Positions 14,649 through 22,877 of a stretch of DNA of 36,335 nt are shown piece after piece. A model generated the notes under the pieces. It had not been told where the DNA came from, ran no database searches, and saw nothing but the letters and a program-made list of their open reading frames with translations. The DNA comes from RYN-428 sp035551995 (GTDB lineage: Bacteria; Planctomycetota; Phycisphaerae; Tepidisphaerales; Tepidisphaeraceae): assembly GCA_035551995.1 (NCBI GenBank), contig DASZME010000092.1, forward strand, positions 1 through 36,335, in the 5' to 3' direction. The position numbers and the translations under genes are program-made. The first letter of the stretch is position 1, and every line of letters starts with the position of its first letter.

Positions 14649-15451
14649 TAGACCTTCAAAAATTGCACAAAGTTACGAACCAGGCGATCGCCCAGACGGG
14701 CGTATTGGGTGTAAGCGCTTTTGGTCTCTTCCCGAATCCTTGTCTCCCCGTCCGGACCCATCACCTTCTGGATCTCTTCACGGCCGGCCGACAGTATCTT
14801 CTCAATATCCGCCTGGGTCAATTCAAAATGATATTGAAATCCAAACAGGCGGTTCTTGAAGCGGAAAGCCTGGTTCTTGCATGCTTTAGACGAACTGAGC
14901 AGGGCGTTGCCGGTCGGAGGCGGCGGCGCCGGGGGAGGCGGGGCGTTGGGCGGGGCCGGCAGTCGCGGAAGATCGAACGTATCGTGATGCCAGTGAAACA
15001 TCATCGCCCCGTCGTGCATTCCCGTCACGATCGGCTCGGTGCCGCCGGGAAAGGGGAACGTGACCGGAAGCCAACCGAGCTCGGGCATCGGCGTGGCCGA
15101 AAGCTCCGGCGTGGCGCCGGGTTTGGCGTTCGGATAAACCTTGGCGCCGGCGGCGTGAGCCAACAGTTGCGCGCCCAGGCAGATCCCCAGCGTCGGCCGA
15201 TCGAGCAGAACGCACCGCTTGAGGAGTTCCAACTCCCTGGCGAGGAACGGATACTTCGGGTCGCCCAGATCGGCCACGCCCATCGGGCCGCCCATCACGA
15301 TCAGAATTCGAACGTCGTCCAGATCCGAAGGAACCTCGTCCCCGCGATACAGATGGCGGATATCGGTCGGAATGCCAAAGTCGCGCAAGACGGTGGTGAT
15401 CCGTCCCGGCCCCTCGTAGGCAACGTGCTGAAGAATAACGGCTTTGCTCAT
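14645..15451 (-). CDS. Class I glutamine amidotransferase-like protein (GuaA N-domain type)
   Basis: 268 residues of a single GATase-1 domain: MSKAVILQHVAYEGPG, IVMGGPMGVAD, then GICLGAQLLAHAAGA with nucleophile Cys91, and FGFQYHFELT with His208 and Glu210 completing the triad. MFHWHHDTFDLP before the last motif is typical of stand-alone GMP-synthase-like amidotransferases (YfeJ/gamma-glutamyl hydrolase type). There is no ATP-pyrophosphatase half, so it is not GuaA itself. It acts on glutamine or a gamma-glutamyl compound, substrate unknown. Unusual: a proline-rich insertion at about 165-180 (NAPPPPAPPPPTG), between the WHHDTF strand and the catalytic His. Its stop overlaps the next gene's start by 4 nt. 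Confidence 0.85.
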   Translation of the reverse strand: MSKAVILQHVAYEGPGRITTVLRDFGIPTDIRHLYRGDEVPSDLDDVRILIVMGGPMGVADLGDPKYPFLARELELLKRCVLLDRPTLGICLGAQLLAHAAGAKVYPNAKPGATPELSATPMPELGWLPVTFPFPGGTEPIVTGMHDGAMMFHWHHDTFDLPRLPAPPNAPPPPAPPPPTGNALLSSSKACKNQAFRFKNRLFGFQYHFELTQADIEKILSAGREEIQKVMGPDGETRIREETKSAYTQYARLGDRLVRNFVQFLKVY

Positions 15452-15624
15452 CGGGTGGTATTCGACGAAAGGAATGAGGCATTGTCAAGCATGAGCCAGT
15501 GACTGGGCGCCTCGACGATCGCCGTGATCCGCGACGAACAGCGGAGCGCTTGAGCTGCAAACATAATGATAAAACGCCCAGCCGCGCAAGACGAGCGCGC
15601 GAATATCGCTAAGATGGTGGGCCA

Positions 15625-16245
15625 ATGATCAAATTCGTCTGTGCAAGTTGTGGAGAACGGTTGAGCGTGCCCGATCAGCATGGCGGGCGCAAGGGTCTTT
15701 GCCCGATCTGCCAGGGGGTCAACCGGATCCCGCTGAAGGGATATGCCGAGACGCAACCCAATTCCCCGACGGTCGCCCGCACCGCGCCCGCGTCGGCGCA
15801 AACCCCGATGAACGGCGAGCGCGAGAACGCCGCGCCGCCCCCCTCGGGCGCGCCGCTGGTTGATGCGCCGTCGGCGACGATCGACCCGGAATCCGTCGCT
15901 CGGCAATCTTCGGTTTCGCCCCCCTCGCCGCAGACCGACGAGGCGCCGGCGCCGGCGAAGGCCCCTGCGACCGCGTCGCCGGAACGATTCACGGCGGCGA
16001 CCAAATTCATCGCTCCGCCCGATGACGCGGCCAACCTCCGCGCGATGCGCCGGGCGAAGCAAGAGGCGGCGAAAACCGAGAAGGGTCTCGAATCGCCGCG
16101 CCGCTCGGCCGGGGAAGGGCGGCTGCCGAAAAAAATCAAACTGGCGCTGCTGATCCTGGCGGCGTTGGCGATCGTCGCCGCGCTCTATTTCGGATTATTG
16201 ATGGCGCTGCGAGCGGCGGTGCCCGATTTTAATAGTGGACGTTAG
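15625..16245 (+). CDS. N-terminal zinc-ribbon, single-pass membrane protein
   Basis: 206 residues. The first 30 form a zinc ribbon with Cys6, Cys9, Cys26 and Cys29 (FVCASCGERL ... GLCPICQG), of the type often found at the start of planctomycete proteins. Residues 40-125 are a long Pro/Ala/Ser/Thr-rich linker without structure. A basic segment (RRAKQEAAKTEKG, RLPKKIK) leads into one membrane helix near 173-197 (LALLILAALAIVAALYFGLLM). The ribbon would face the cytoplasm; the role is unknown. The MFS gene follows 4 nt after the stop, so the two are probably one operon. TAAGAT lies 9 nt before the ATG and GGTGG (15616-15620) may serve the ribosome. Confidence 0.7.
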   Translation: MIKFVCASCGERLSVPDQHGGRKGLCPICQGVNRIPLKGYAETQPNSPTVARTAPASAQTPMNGERENAAPPPSGAPLVDAPSATIDPESVARQSSVSPPSPQTDEAPAPAKAPATASPERFTAATKFIAPPDDAANLRAMRRAKQEAAKTEKGLESPRRSAGEGRLPKKIKLALLILAALAIVAALYFGLLMALRAAVPDFNSGR

Positions 16246-16249
16246 TTAC

Positions 16250-17584
16250 ATGCCGCAAGAACCCGTGTCCGATGTTGTTTCCTTCCCGCGCGATCCCGTC
16301 ACCGCGCTCGACAATCCGGCGTCCAAAGCCGCCCGGCATGATCCCTATGCCGCCCTGCGAATCCGGGATTACCGCTTATTCTGGGCCGGGTGGGTCATGT
16401 CGGTGATCGGCCAGCAGATTCAGGAAGTCGCCGTCGGGTGGGACATCTTCAACCGCACGCGAGCCGAGGCGAAAATAAATCCGCTGCTGGCCCTTGGCCT
16501 GATCGGCGGCGTCATCGCGATCCCGATCATCGCCCTGGCGATTCCCGCCGGTGAACTGGCCGACCGGTTCGATCGGCGCAAGATCATCGTGCTGTCGATG
16601 ATCGGCGCGGCGACGACGGCGGTGTGGCTTGCGTGGCTTTCGCACGCGCACGGCTCGCTGCCGCTGATGTATCTGTGTTTATTTCTGGGCGCGTGCGCCA
16701 GCGCGCTGGGATGGCCGGCGCGGTCGGCGTTTGTTCCGCAGATCGTTCCCGCCGCCGTTTTTTCCAACGCCGCCACGTGGAACAGCACCGGATTTCAGAT
16801 ATCGTCCATGGCCGGCCCGGCGATCGGAGGGTTGATTCTTTATTGGAGCATTCCGCTCGCGTACCTGGCCAGCGCCGGTTGCTTCCTCGCGTTCGGCGCC
16901 TTCCTTTGTTTTCTCGACGCCAAACCTCCGGTACGCAAACCTCAGCCGTTGACGCTTGATTCCCTGGCCATCGGCATTCGTTTCGTCTTCGCCAACGGAA
17001 TTATTCTCGCGACGATTTCGCTGGACTTGTTCGCCGTTCTTCTCGGCGGGGCGACGGCGCTGATCCCGGCGTTCGCCAAAGACATTTTGCACACCGGCGC
17101 CGGCGGTTTTGGAGTGCTGCGCGCCGCGCCGGCCGTCGGGGCGCTGGTCATGGGGCTGTGGCTCGCCCATCGACCGCCGATGAACAAAGCCGGGCGAAAT
17201 ATGATCGTCGCGGTCGTCGGATTCGGATTGGCCACGATTGTCTTTGGGCTGTCCCGCGACTTCTGGCTTTCGTTCCTTGCCCTCCTGATGACCGGCGCCT
17301 GCGATAGCGTGAGCGTCATCGTCCGTCATACGCTGGTGCAACTGCTGACGCCCGATTCCATGCGCGGCCGCGTGTCGGCGGTGAATAATATTTTCATCGG
17401 CGCCAGCAATGAGATCGGCGGACTTGAATCGGGAATCACCGGCGCCCTGCTCGGCGCGGTCCGCAGCGTCGTGCTGGGCGGAATCGGAACTCTCGCGGCC
17501 GTCGGCGCGGTTGCCGCGGCGTGGCCGGAGGTGCTGCGTTTCGGATCGCTGAAAGACGCCAGGCCGATCGAAGATCAGGCGTGA
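16250..17584 (+). CDS. Major facilitator superfamily exporter (MFS_3/EntS type)
   Basis: 444 residues from the ATG at 16250, 4 nt after the zinc-ribbon stop (an in-frame GTG at 16235 would overlap it). The protein has about 11-12 membrane helices. The family motif between helices 2 and 3 is present (AGELADRFDRRKIIVLS), and the start of the core, YAALRIRDYRLFWAGW, is typical of the PF05977 group. LLTPDSMRGRVSAVNNIFIGASNEIG in the last third is also diagnostic of this group. Relatives include the enterobactin exporter EntS and macrolide-efflux-like proteins, but no siderophore genes are here, so the substrate is open. Inner membrane, proton-driven export inferred. Confidence 0.88.
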   Translation: MPQEPVSDVVSFPRDPVTALDNPASKAARHDPYAALRIRDYRLFWAGWVMSVIGQQIQEVAVGWDIFNRTRAEAKINPLLALGLIGGVIAIPIIALAIPAGELADRFDRRKIIVLSMIGAATTAVWLAWLSHAHGSLPLMYLCLFLGACASALGWPARSAFVPQIVPAAVFSNAATWNSTGFQISSMAGPAIGGLILYWSIPLAYLASAGCFLAFGAFLCFLDAKPPVRKPQPLTLDSLAIGIRFVFANGIILATISLDLFAVLLGGATALIPAFAKDILHTGAGGFGVLRAAPAVGALVMGLWLAHRPPMNKAGRNMIVAVVGFGLATIVFGLSRDFWLSFLALLMTGACDSVSVIVRHTLVQLLTPDSMRGRVSAVNNIFIGASNEIGGLESGITGALLGAVRSVVLGGIGTLAAVGAVAAAWPEVLRFGSLKDARPIEDQA

Positions 17585-17633
17585 ATGGGAAGTCGGATCG
17601 ACTGCCGGGCCGGAAGAAATCAAAACGACCCGG

Positions 17634-17729
17634 CGGCGCGCTTCGCGCGCGGGCGGATTGGAAACTCGCCAAGCGGATTGACAGTCCCGGCGAATTTCGG
17701 CGCGCTTCGCGCGCGGGCGGATTGGAAAC
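17634..17729 (+). repeat. Two perfect 32-nt direct repeats separated by 32 nt (CRISPR-like)
   Basis: The copies at 17634-17665 and 17698-17729 are identical over 32 nt. Each contains the palindrome GCGCGCTTCGCGCGC and ends in GGATTGGAAAC, the layout of type I CRISPR repeats, whose 3' end is often GGATTGAAAC. The intervening 17666-17697 is 32 nt and itself holds a GCGGATTG echo. There are only two copies, no AT-rich leader and no cas gene in the window, so this is not called an array. The second copy supplies the -35 of the debranching-enzyme promoter. Confidence 0.75.
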
Positions 17730-17750
17730 CGCCGCCCCGACGTCTACACT
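17722..17750 (+). promoter_or_regulatory. Promoter of the debranching-enzyme gene, leaderless
   Basis: TTGGAA (17722-17727, the end of the second repeat), a 17-nt spacer, then TACACT (17745-17750), only 7 nt before the ATG. Transcription would start at or next to the start codon. Confidence 0.5.
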
Positions 17751-17757
17751 CCCGCCC

Positions 17758-19758
17758 ATGGCACTTTTATCGATCGACACCAACGGGCAGCTCGACCCCC
17801 ATCTCAAGGAGGAATGGCTGCTCACCAATGGGTTGGGCGGCTATTCATCCTCCACCGTCGTCGGCTGCAATACCCGGCGATATCACGGCCTTCTCTGCGC
17901 CGCCACCAATCCCCCGGTCGGCCGTGTCATGGCCCTGACGCGCATCGCCGAGCGAATCTATCTCGAAGACGACGCCCCGGATTCCCCGCACGAGCTTTCG
18001 GTCAATCAGTTCCGCGCCGGATTTCACCCGCACGGATGGCACTACCTCAGGAAATTCCAACTCGATCAGACCGCGCGCTGGGAATATGAAGTCGAGGGAA
18101 TTCAGATCGTCAAGGAAGTTCAGCTTCTGTGGAACCGCAACGTCGTCGGCATCCGCTACACGCTTGAATCCCGGCGGCCGCGAAAGCTGCGATTCGCGCT
18201 CGCTCCGTTTTTCAGCCTGCGCGATTTTCATGGGATGCGGCACTCCAGCGACACCAACTTTGAAATGTCCGCCAAAGGCCGTGCATTGAAGGTGACGGCA
18301 TATAACCACGCGGCCTTCCTTGGCGGCGACGCCGGTTCGTTTCAGACGCATCCGGACTGGTGGTACAACCACTATTACGCGATCGAAAACGATCGCGGCT
18401 CGGAAGATTCCGAGGATCTTTATTCGCCGGGCCAATTTGTTTTGGAATCGGAATCGGCTCGGGCCAGCATCACCGTTTGGGCTTCGGTTGACGAGCGGAC
18501 GTCATTCGACTGGGACGAGCAACTGCGCCTGCGGTCCGCCGGCGCCGCCGCCGCCCGCACCGCGCCGGCCGCCGCGAACGTCACGGACCGCCCGACGCTG
18601 GCGGCGGCAAGTCCGTCGATCGCCGTCGCGCGTCTCGTGCGGGCGGCGGGGGATTTCATCGTCAGTCGAAAAATGCCCGCCGGCGGCGACGGCTCAACTG
18701 TCATCGCCGGCTATCCGTGGTTTGCCGATTGGGGACGTGACACCATGATCTCGCTGCCGGGCTTGTTCCTGGTCACCGGACGATTCGAGCAGGCCAAACA
18801 AGTGTTGAGCGTCTTTGCGCAATATTGCAGCGAGGGGATGATTCCCAATCGCTTTGACGATTACACAAATGAGCCAAGTTACAACACCGTAGACGCCAGC
18901 CTTTGGTTTATTCATGCGGTTTTTGAATACCTCCGTTATACCGGCGATCGCGTCACTTTCGACGCGCTTTTGCGCCCCGCATGCCAGTCGATCCTCGATG
19001 GCTATCGCAAGGGAACCCGATTTAACATCAAGATGGACGAAGCGGACGGATTGATCAGCCAGGGCGACGCGCATACCCAGTTAACCTGGATGGACGCCAA
19101 GACCAACGACGTCGCGTTCACGCCCCGGCAGGGCAAGGCCGTCGAAATCAACGCGCTTTGGTATCACGCATTGAAGCTGATGGGGGATGAGTCGCTGGCG
19201 GAGAAGGTGGCCGCGAGCTTTAAGAGGGCTTTTTGGATCAGCCCTCATCAAGGCTTGGCCGACGTGGTGGATGGATCGTCCTCGCAAAATGGATATCCAT
19301 ATCGCGATCTGTCGCTTCGCCCCAACCAGATTTTCGCCGTCAGTCTTGCCAACAGTCCGCTGAGCGAAGATCAGCGGCGCGCGGTGGTCGAAGTGGTTCA
19401 GCGTGAACTGCTCACGCCGATGGGATTGCGCACGCTCGCCCGAGGCGATTCGCGTTACTGCCCCCGTTATTCCGGCGATCAGTACCATCGCGATGCGTGT
19501 TATCACAACGGAACCGTGTGGGCATGGCCGCTGGGCGGTTTTCTGAGCGCGTTCCTGCGCGTGAACGACCGATCCGCCGCCTCGATCGAGCACGCCCGCG
19601 GCTGGCTTCAGCCGCTGATCGACCAGATGCTCACCAACTGCATCGGCCAGGTCGCCGAGATTTACGAAGCGGAAGAGCCGCACCGAATGGTCGGCTGCCC
19701 GGCGCAAGCCTGGAGCGTGGCGGAAGTATTGCGGCTGGCGGTGGAATTGGGGATGTAA
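17758..19758 (+). CDS. Glycogen debranching enzyme (amylo-alpha-1,6-glucosidase, GH133 type)
   Basis: 666 residues from the ATG at 17758, chosen because the conserved N-terminus (EEWLLTNGLGGYSSSTV, NTRRYHGLL) begins directly after it. Residues 1-240 are the GDE N-terminal domain. After an Ala/Pro-rich linker (about 257-290) comes the (alpha/alpha)6 catalytic domain: GYPWFADWGRDTMISLPGLFL with Asp328, GMIPNRFDD, YNTVDASLWFI, LTWMDAK, EINALWYHALKLMG and YHNGTVWAWPLG. It hydrolyses alpha-1,6-linked glucose at branch points of glycogen in the cytoplasm. No other glycogen gene is near. Confidence 0.95.
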   Translation: MALLSIDTNGQLDPHLKEEWLLTNGLGGYSSSTVVGCNTRRYHGLLCAATNPPVGRVMALTRIAERIYLEDDAPDSPHELSVNQFRAGFHPHGWHYLRKFQLDQTARWEYEVEGIQIVKEVQLLWNRNVVGIRYTLESRRPRKLRFALAPFFSLRDFHGMRHSSDTNFEMSAKGRALKVTAYNHAAFLGGDAGSFQTHPDWWYNHYYAIENDRGSEDSEDLYSPGQFVLESESARASITVWASVDERTSFDWDEQLRLRSAGAAAARTAPAAANVTDRPTLAAASPSIAVARLVRAAGDFIVSRKMPAGGDGSTVIAGYPWFADWGRDTMISLPGLFLVTGRFEQAKQVLSVFAQYCSEGMIPNRFDDYTNEPSYNTVDASLWFIHAVFEYLRYTGDRVTFDALLRPACQSILDGYRKGTRFNIKMDEADGLISQGDAHTQLTWMDAKTNDVAFTPRQGKAVEINALWYHALKLMGDESLAEKVAASFKRAFWISPHQGLADVVDGSSSQNGYPYRDLSLRPNQIFAVSLANSPLSEDQRRAVVEVVQRELLTPMGLRTLARGDSRYCPRYSGDQYHRDACYHNGTVWAWPLGGFLSAFLRVNDRSAASIEHARGWLQPLIDQMLTNCIGQVAEIYEAEEPHRMVGCPAQAWSVAEVLRLAVELGM

Positions 19759-19872
19759 AACGCCTGAAGGCCGGTCGCGTCAGCGCCGACGTCGCGTGAT
19801 TTCGCTCCGCCCGCAGTTCATCGCGCGTCATTGCGCCTCGAATTTTCAGAAAAAATGGCCGGAAACCGCCAA

Positions 19873-20192
19873 TCACGGATGCGAAACGACGACATATGCG
19901 CCGAGGGTTGCTCGATTCACCGCGGATTTGATCAGCGGGAAGTGCTTCTCGAGCGTCGGGCGATGGTTTGTCCATAATTCGACAATGGCGATGCGGCGCC
20001 CGCTAAGATTCCGTTGGTATCGAAGGTTTTTGTCCGCCAGCACGAGAGCATCAAATCCTGCGTTTTCGGCGGCCGCCAGCAGGTCCCCGTTGGCAATCCT
20101 CTCCACCGTAATCCGTCCACAGTGAAGACGTCATGTCCCACCAGGGCAGCTCGAACCTGCACCGGCACGTTTTCGTCCAGAAGAACCTTCAT
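19873..20192 (-). pseudogene. DUF5615 PIN-like toxin, frameshifted
   Basis: Reading from the ATG at 20192, MKVLLDENVPVQVRAALVGH and DVFTVDGLRWRG match the first third of DUF5615 PIN-like proteins. At about 20097-20099 the frame is lost. The next frame (one base fewer in the Gly codon) continues exactly where the family should: IANGDLLAAAENAGFDALV, then LADKNLRYQRNLSGRRIAIV and a normal C-terminus ending at 19873. Restoring one base would give WRGIANGDLL and a protein of about 107 residues with both acidic sites (DEN, ADKNL). The heptamer at the junction is not a slippery site, so this is more likely a one-base deletion or a sequencing error than programmed frameshifting. The ATG overlaps the DUF433 stop by 4 nt. 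Confidence 0.82.
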
Positions 20193-20431
20193 TTCCGCAG
20201 CTCGCCGGCGATGTGCTCCTGTCCATACCGCAGGACAACCACCGCTTGTTCGCGCGGCACGCTGGGGAATGATTCCAGGAAGTAGTCGAGGGATAACCCA
20301 TCCGCCAAATAATCAAACAATGTCTCGGCGGGCACCCGGGTTCCTGCAAAGACTGGACGCCCGCCAAGGATCGACGGATTACTCGCGACCTGCCCCGCCG
20401 CGGCGAAATGAATCTGCTCCTGGACACCCAT
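20189..20431 (-). CDS. DUF433 antitoxin-like protein
   Basis: 80 residues. The core SNPSILGGRPVFAGTRVPAE, with DYLADGLSLDYFLESFP and REQAVVVLRYG, is the DUF433 domain, a small winged-helix/HTH fold that is the usual upstream partner of DUF5615 PIN-like proteins in type II toxin-antitoxin modules. Overlap with the downstream toxin start (ATGA, 20189-20192) fits a coupled operon. It probably binds its own promoter and the toxin, though here the toxin reading frame is broken. The operon is preceded by about 170 nt (20432-20600) without any gene. Confidence 0.85.
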   Translation of the reverse strand: MGVQEQIHFAAAGQVASNPSILGGRPVFAGTRVPAETLFDYLADGLSLDYFLESFPSVPREQAVVVLRYGQEHIAGELRK

Positions 20432-20600
20432 GGCTGAGATTATAGCCGTGGTTGTCGTTGTAAGCCATGAAGGTTCGACTTGCCGAAGGTCGGGGAATTG
20501 CGCGCGGATGTCATACCTGGCTACGTCTCAAGTCTCGCGCGGGGGACCTAATCGAATTCAATGGGATTTCACGCTGCGGTCGATCGTCAGAGGTCACCGT

Positions 20601-21257
20601 TTAGTTTCCCTTTGCCGCCTGTCCATTGAGATGCGTCCGCTGATCCGGCGAAAGAATCTCCGTCAGTTTCCCGTGCATATCGGCCAGAATTTCCCTGGCT
20701 TTGGCGGACGCCTCCTTGGCGCCGGCGCCGGCCTTTACCTGCGATTTCAGGTCTTCCAGCTTCGCCTTGGTGTCGTCGAGAACGACGTCAACCTTGGTCT
20801 TCTGATCGTCGGTGAGCTTCATCTCCGGATTGTGCAACTGCTCCTTGATCCGATCGATCATTACCCCCGGTCCCGGCGGCGCCATCGCTTTGACGACCGC
20901 CAACTTCTGCTCATTGGTCAGCACGTCGCTCACCTCGGTCTTGAGCTTGTTCAAAACCTGCCGCGATTTCGCCGCGCGTTCCTTCTCGTCGGCTATGGAT
21001 TCCGCCGCCTTCAGATCGGTTTTGGCCGAGGCGAATAGCGGATCGATCCTGGTCTTTTGGTCGTCGCTTAATTTCACGTCGTATACGACGGATTTGAAAT
21101 GCGCGAGCGTGGCCTGCGGCCCTTTGAGCGACGCGTCGGCCGCGGGGGCGGGTTTGGCCGGCGCTTCGTCGGCGGCCTGAACCTGCCCGGCGACCATCGA
21201 CGCGCCGGCCAATCCGATCGCCAGAAAAATCGACCGCAATGTCTTGAGCAAAACCAT
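20601..21257 (-). CDS. Exported LTXXQ-repeat (Spy/CpxP-like) protein
   Basis: 218 residues from the ATG at 21257, which has AAGGGAG 5 nt upstream; a 10-residue longer reading is rejected. The signal peptide is MVLLKTLRSIFLAIGLAG to QVQA-ADE. The mature part is mostly helical, charged and carries four LTxxQ-like motifs: LSDDQKTRI, LTNEQKLAV, LTDDQKTKV and LSPDQRTHL. These are the hallmark of the Spy/CpxP family of periplasmic chaperone or stress-sensor proteins, which coat unfolded proteins or modulate envelope-stress kinases. Which of these roles applies cannot be told. Divergent from the PQQ-propeller lipoprotein at 21488, with about 230 nt between the two starts. Confidence 0.75.
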   Translation of the reverse strand: MVLLKTLRSIFLAIGLAGASMVAGQVQAADEAPAKPAPAADASLKGPQATLAHFKSVVYDVKLSDDQKTRIDPLFASAKTDLKAAESIADEKERAAKSRQVLNKLKTEVSDVLTNEQKLAVVKAMAPPGPGVMIDRIKEQLHNPEMKLTDDQKTKVDVVLDDTKAKLEDLKSQVKAGAGAKEASAKAREILADMHGKLTEILSPDQRTHLNGQAAKGN

Positions 21258-21487
21258 CCCGGCTCCCTTCAACGTATGATATCTCAAGCGGGCAGTCTCC
21301 TTTTACCACATCCTTCCCCTGAAAACAGGCAGAACGTCGGCGCCGAGGGAAAAGGAATTCGCCGGACATTTGAGCAATCGGTTCGGAAATGTTATCCTTT
21401 CCCCTCGCGGTCAATCCGCGCCCCGGCCCACTCGCCATCGCCGCCTCGGCGGAGCGCGGCTGGCGGTCCTCATTAGACGGAGCACTT

Positions 21488-22726
21488 GTGAATCCCCAGC
21501 GCACCAACCGATCGCATTTCCTTCATGTTCTCTTCGCACTCTCTTTTATTCTTGCCGGTTCGCTGTTAGCCGGCTGCTCTCATAACCCGTTCGTGGACGA
21601 AGGGCTCGGCGAAGCGCAGCCGTTGCCGATCAACAGTTTTCAGGCTCACTGGGCGGCGCAGCTTGAGACCAAGCATGGCCTGGTGACTCGCCTGTACATC
21701 CGCGACACGCTCCTGTTCGGGTATACCGAGGACGGCACCAGCTACGTCATGGACCGGGCCACCGGAACGATCCTTCACGCCGAGACTATTCATCATGGCG
21801 ACGAGACGCTGCATACGCCCGTGGTCTTCCGCGATTACATCGTTTATCCGACGAATACGACGCTGGAGATTTACAACAAGCGCGGGGATTTGGTTCGATC
21901 CAAGGAGCTAAGCTACTCGATCCGCTCGAATGCCGTCGGGAGCAAAAACACGCTTTATTTAGGGGCGGATTTCGTCGGCGCCGGGCGACTGGTGGCGGTG
22001 GACGTCACCAGCGAATACATCGATCATCGCTGGACGCTCGCGTTCCCCAACGCCGGGGTGAAATCGACCCCGGCGATCCTGGGCGACATCGTGTACGCCG
22101 CCGCGACAAACGGCGACGTAGCCGCGGTCGCCGCCGATTCGCGCGAGCCGGTCTGGACGCTGCCCAACGGCGTCTTCCATACGGCCGGTCCGATCGTGGC
22201 CGATCTGGCCGCCGACGAAACGGGCGTTTATGTCGCTTCGACGGATTCGACGTTGTCATGCCTGAACCGCAACAACGGGAAGGTAAAATGGCAATATTTC
22301 GCCGCCGCCCCGCTGCGCGACGGGCCGGTCGCGACGAAAGATCTGATTCTCATCAAAGTTCCCGGAGTGGGCGTCGTGGCGATCGACAAGCTCGCCGGGC
22401 AGTACAATCGCGTGCCGCGCTGGACGGCCCCGGACATCGCCAAGGTGCTGTCCGAAGACGAAAAATATCTTTACGTCCTTTTGGAAGACGAGACAGTCTT
22501 CGCGTTGAACAAACAGACCGGCACGCGCGCGTTTGCCCTGCGGCGCAAGGATCTTGCGACGTATGCCACCAACCTCAAGGATAGTATGATCTATGTCGTT
22601 ACCACGGGAAATCGGGTGATCGCGATAAATTCCGTGTTGAAGCCGGGCGTCGTCGGTTCGCTGGTCGATGGACCGGCGCCAGCGCCGGGGCCGGGGCCCA
22701 GCGTGGCGGCGGCGGCGGCGCGCTAA
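21488..22726 (+). CDS. PQQ-type beta-propeller lipoprotein (BamB-like)
   Basis: 412 residues from a GTG at 21488, with GGAG (21478-21481) 6 nt upstream; the longer reading has no ribosome site. The signal is lipoprotein type: FLHVLFALSFILAGSLLAGC, with lipobox LLAGC and Cys24. The rest repeats blade motifs (GYTEDGTSYVMDRATGTIL, VYAAATNGDVAAVAADSREP, VYVASTDSTLSCLNRNNGK, LYVLLEDETVFALNKQTGT), giving a 7-8-bladed propeller of the PQQ/BamB fold, with an Ala/Pro-rich tail. BamB belongs to the outer-membrane assembly complex, but many planctomycete propellers of this kind have other roles, so the name is by fold only. A terminator follows at 22786-22832. Confidence 0.8.
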   Translation: MNPQRTNRSHFLHVLFALSFILAGSLLAGCSHNPFVDEGLGEAQPLPINSFQAHWAAQLETKHGLVTRLYIRDTLLFGYTEDGTSYVMDRATGTILHAETIHHGDETLHTPVVFRDYIVYPTNTTLEIYNKRGDLVRSKELSYSIRSNAVGSKNTLYLGADFVGAGRLVAVDVTSEYIDHRWTLAFPNAGVKSTPAILGDIVYAAATNGDVAAVAADSREPVWTLPNGVFHTAGPIVADLAADETGVYVASTDSTLSCLNRNNGKVKWQYFAAAPLRDGPVATKDLILIKVPGVGVVAIDKLAGQYNRVPRWTAPDIAKVLSEDEKYLYVLLEDETVFALNKQTGTRAFALRRKDLATYATNLKDSMIYVVTTGNRVIAINSVLKPGVVGSLVDGPAPAPGPGPSVAAAAAR

Positions 22727-22785
22727 CCAAACCGTGCGCCGTGACGGCTCTTTCTCGCGTCGCCAATTGAGCGACTACGGGCTCT

Positions 22786-22832
22786 ACTCGCTCGTCCGTT
22801 AATCCGGGGGAGCGTGGAGGGAGCGGGTTTTT
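22786..22832 (+). terminator. Intrinsic terminator of the propeller lipoprotein gene
   Basis: Stem ACTCGCTC (22786-22793) with GAGCGGGT (22821-22828, one wobble pair), followed by a T-run (22828-22832). Confidence 0.6.
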
Positions 22833-22877
22833 AAAACGATGCAAGTCGCATAAAATCCGAAATGTCAACAAAACCCT

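Noticed and set aside
16679..17623. 314-codon open frame on the minus strand opposite the MFS gene
   Set aside because: It reads as charged low-complexity sequence antisense to membrane helices.
17634..17729. Calling the two 32-nt repeats a CRISPR array
   Set aside because: Only two copies, no leader, no cas genes, and an internal echo that suggests local duplication. It is listed as a repeat and a finding instead.
20097..20106. Programmed -1 frameshift in the DUF5615 gene
   Set aside because: The bases at the junction do not form a slippery heptamer and no stimulatory structure is apparent; a one-base deletion or sequencing error is simpler.
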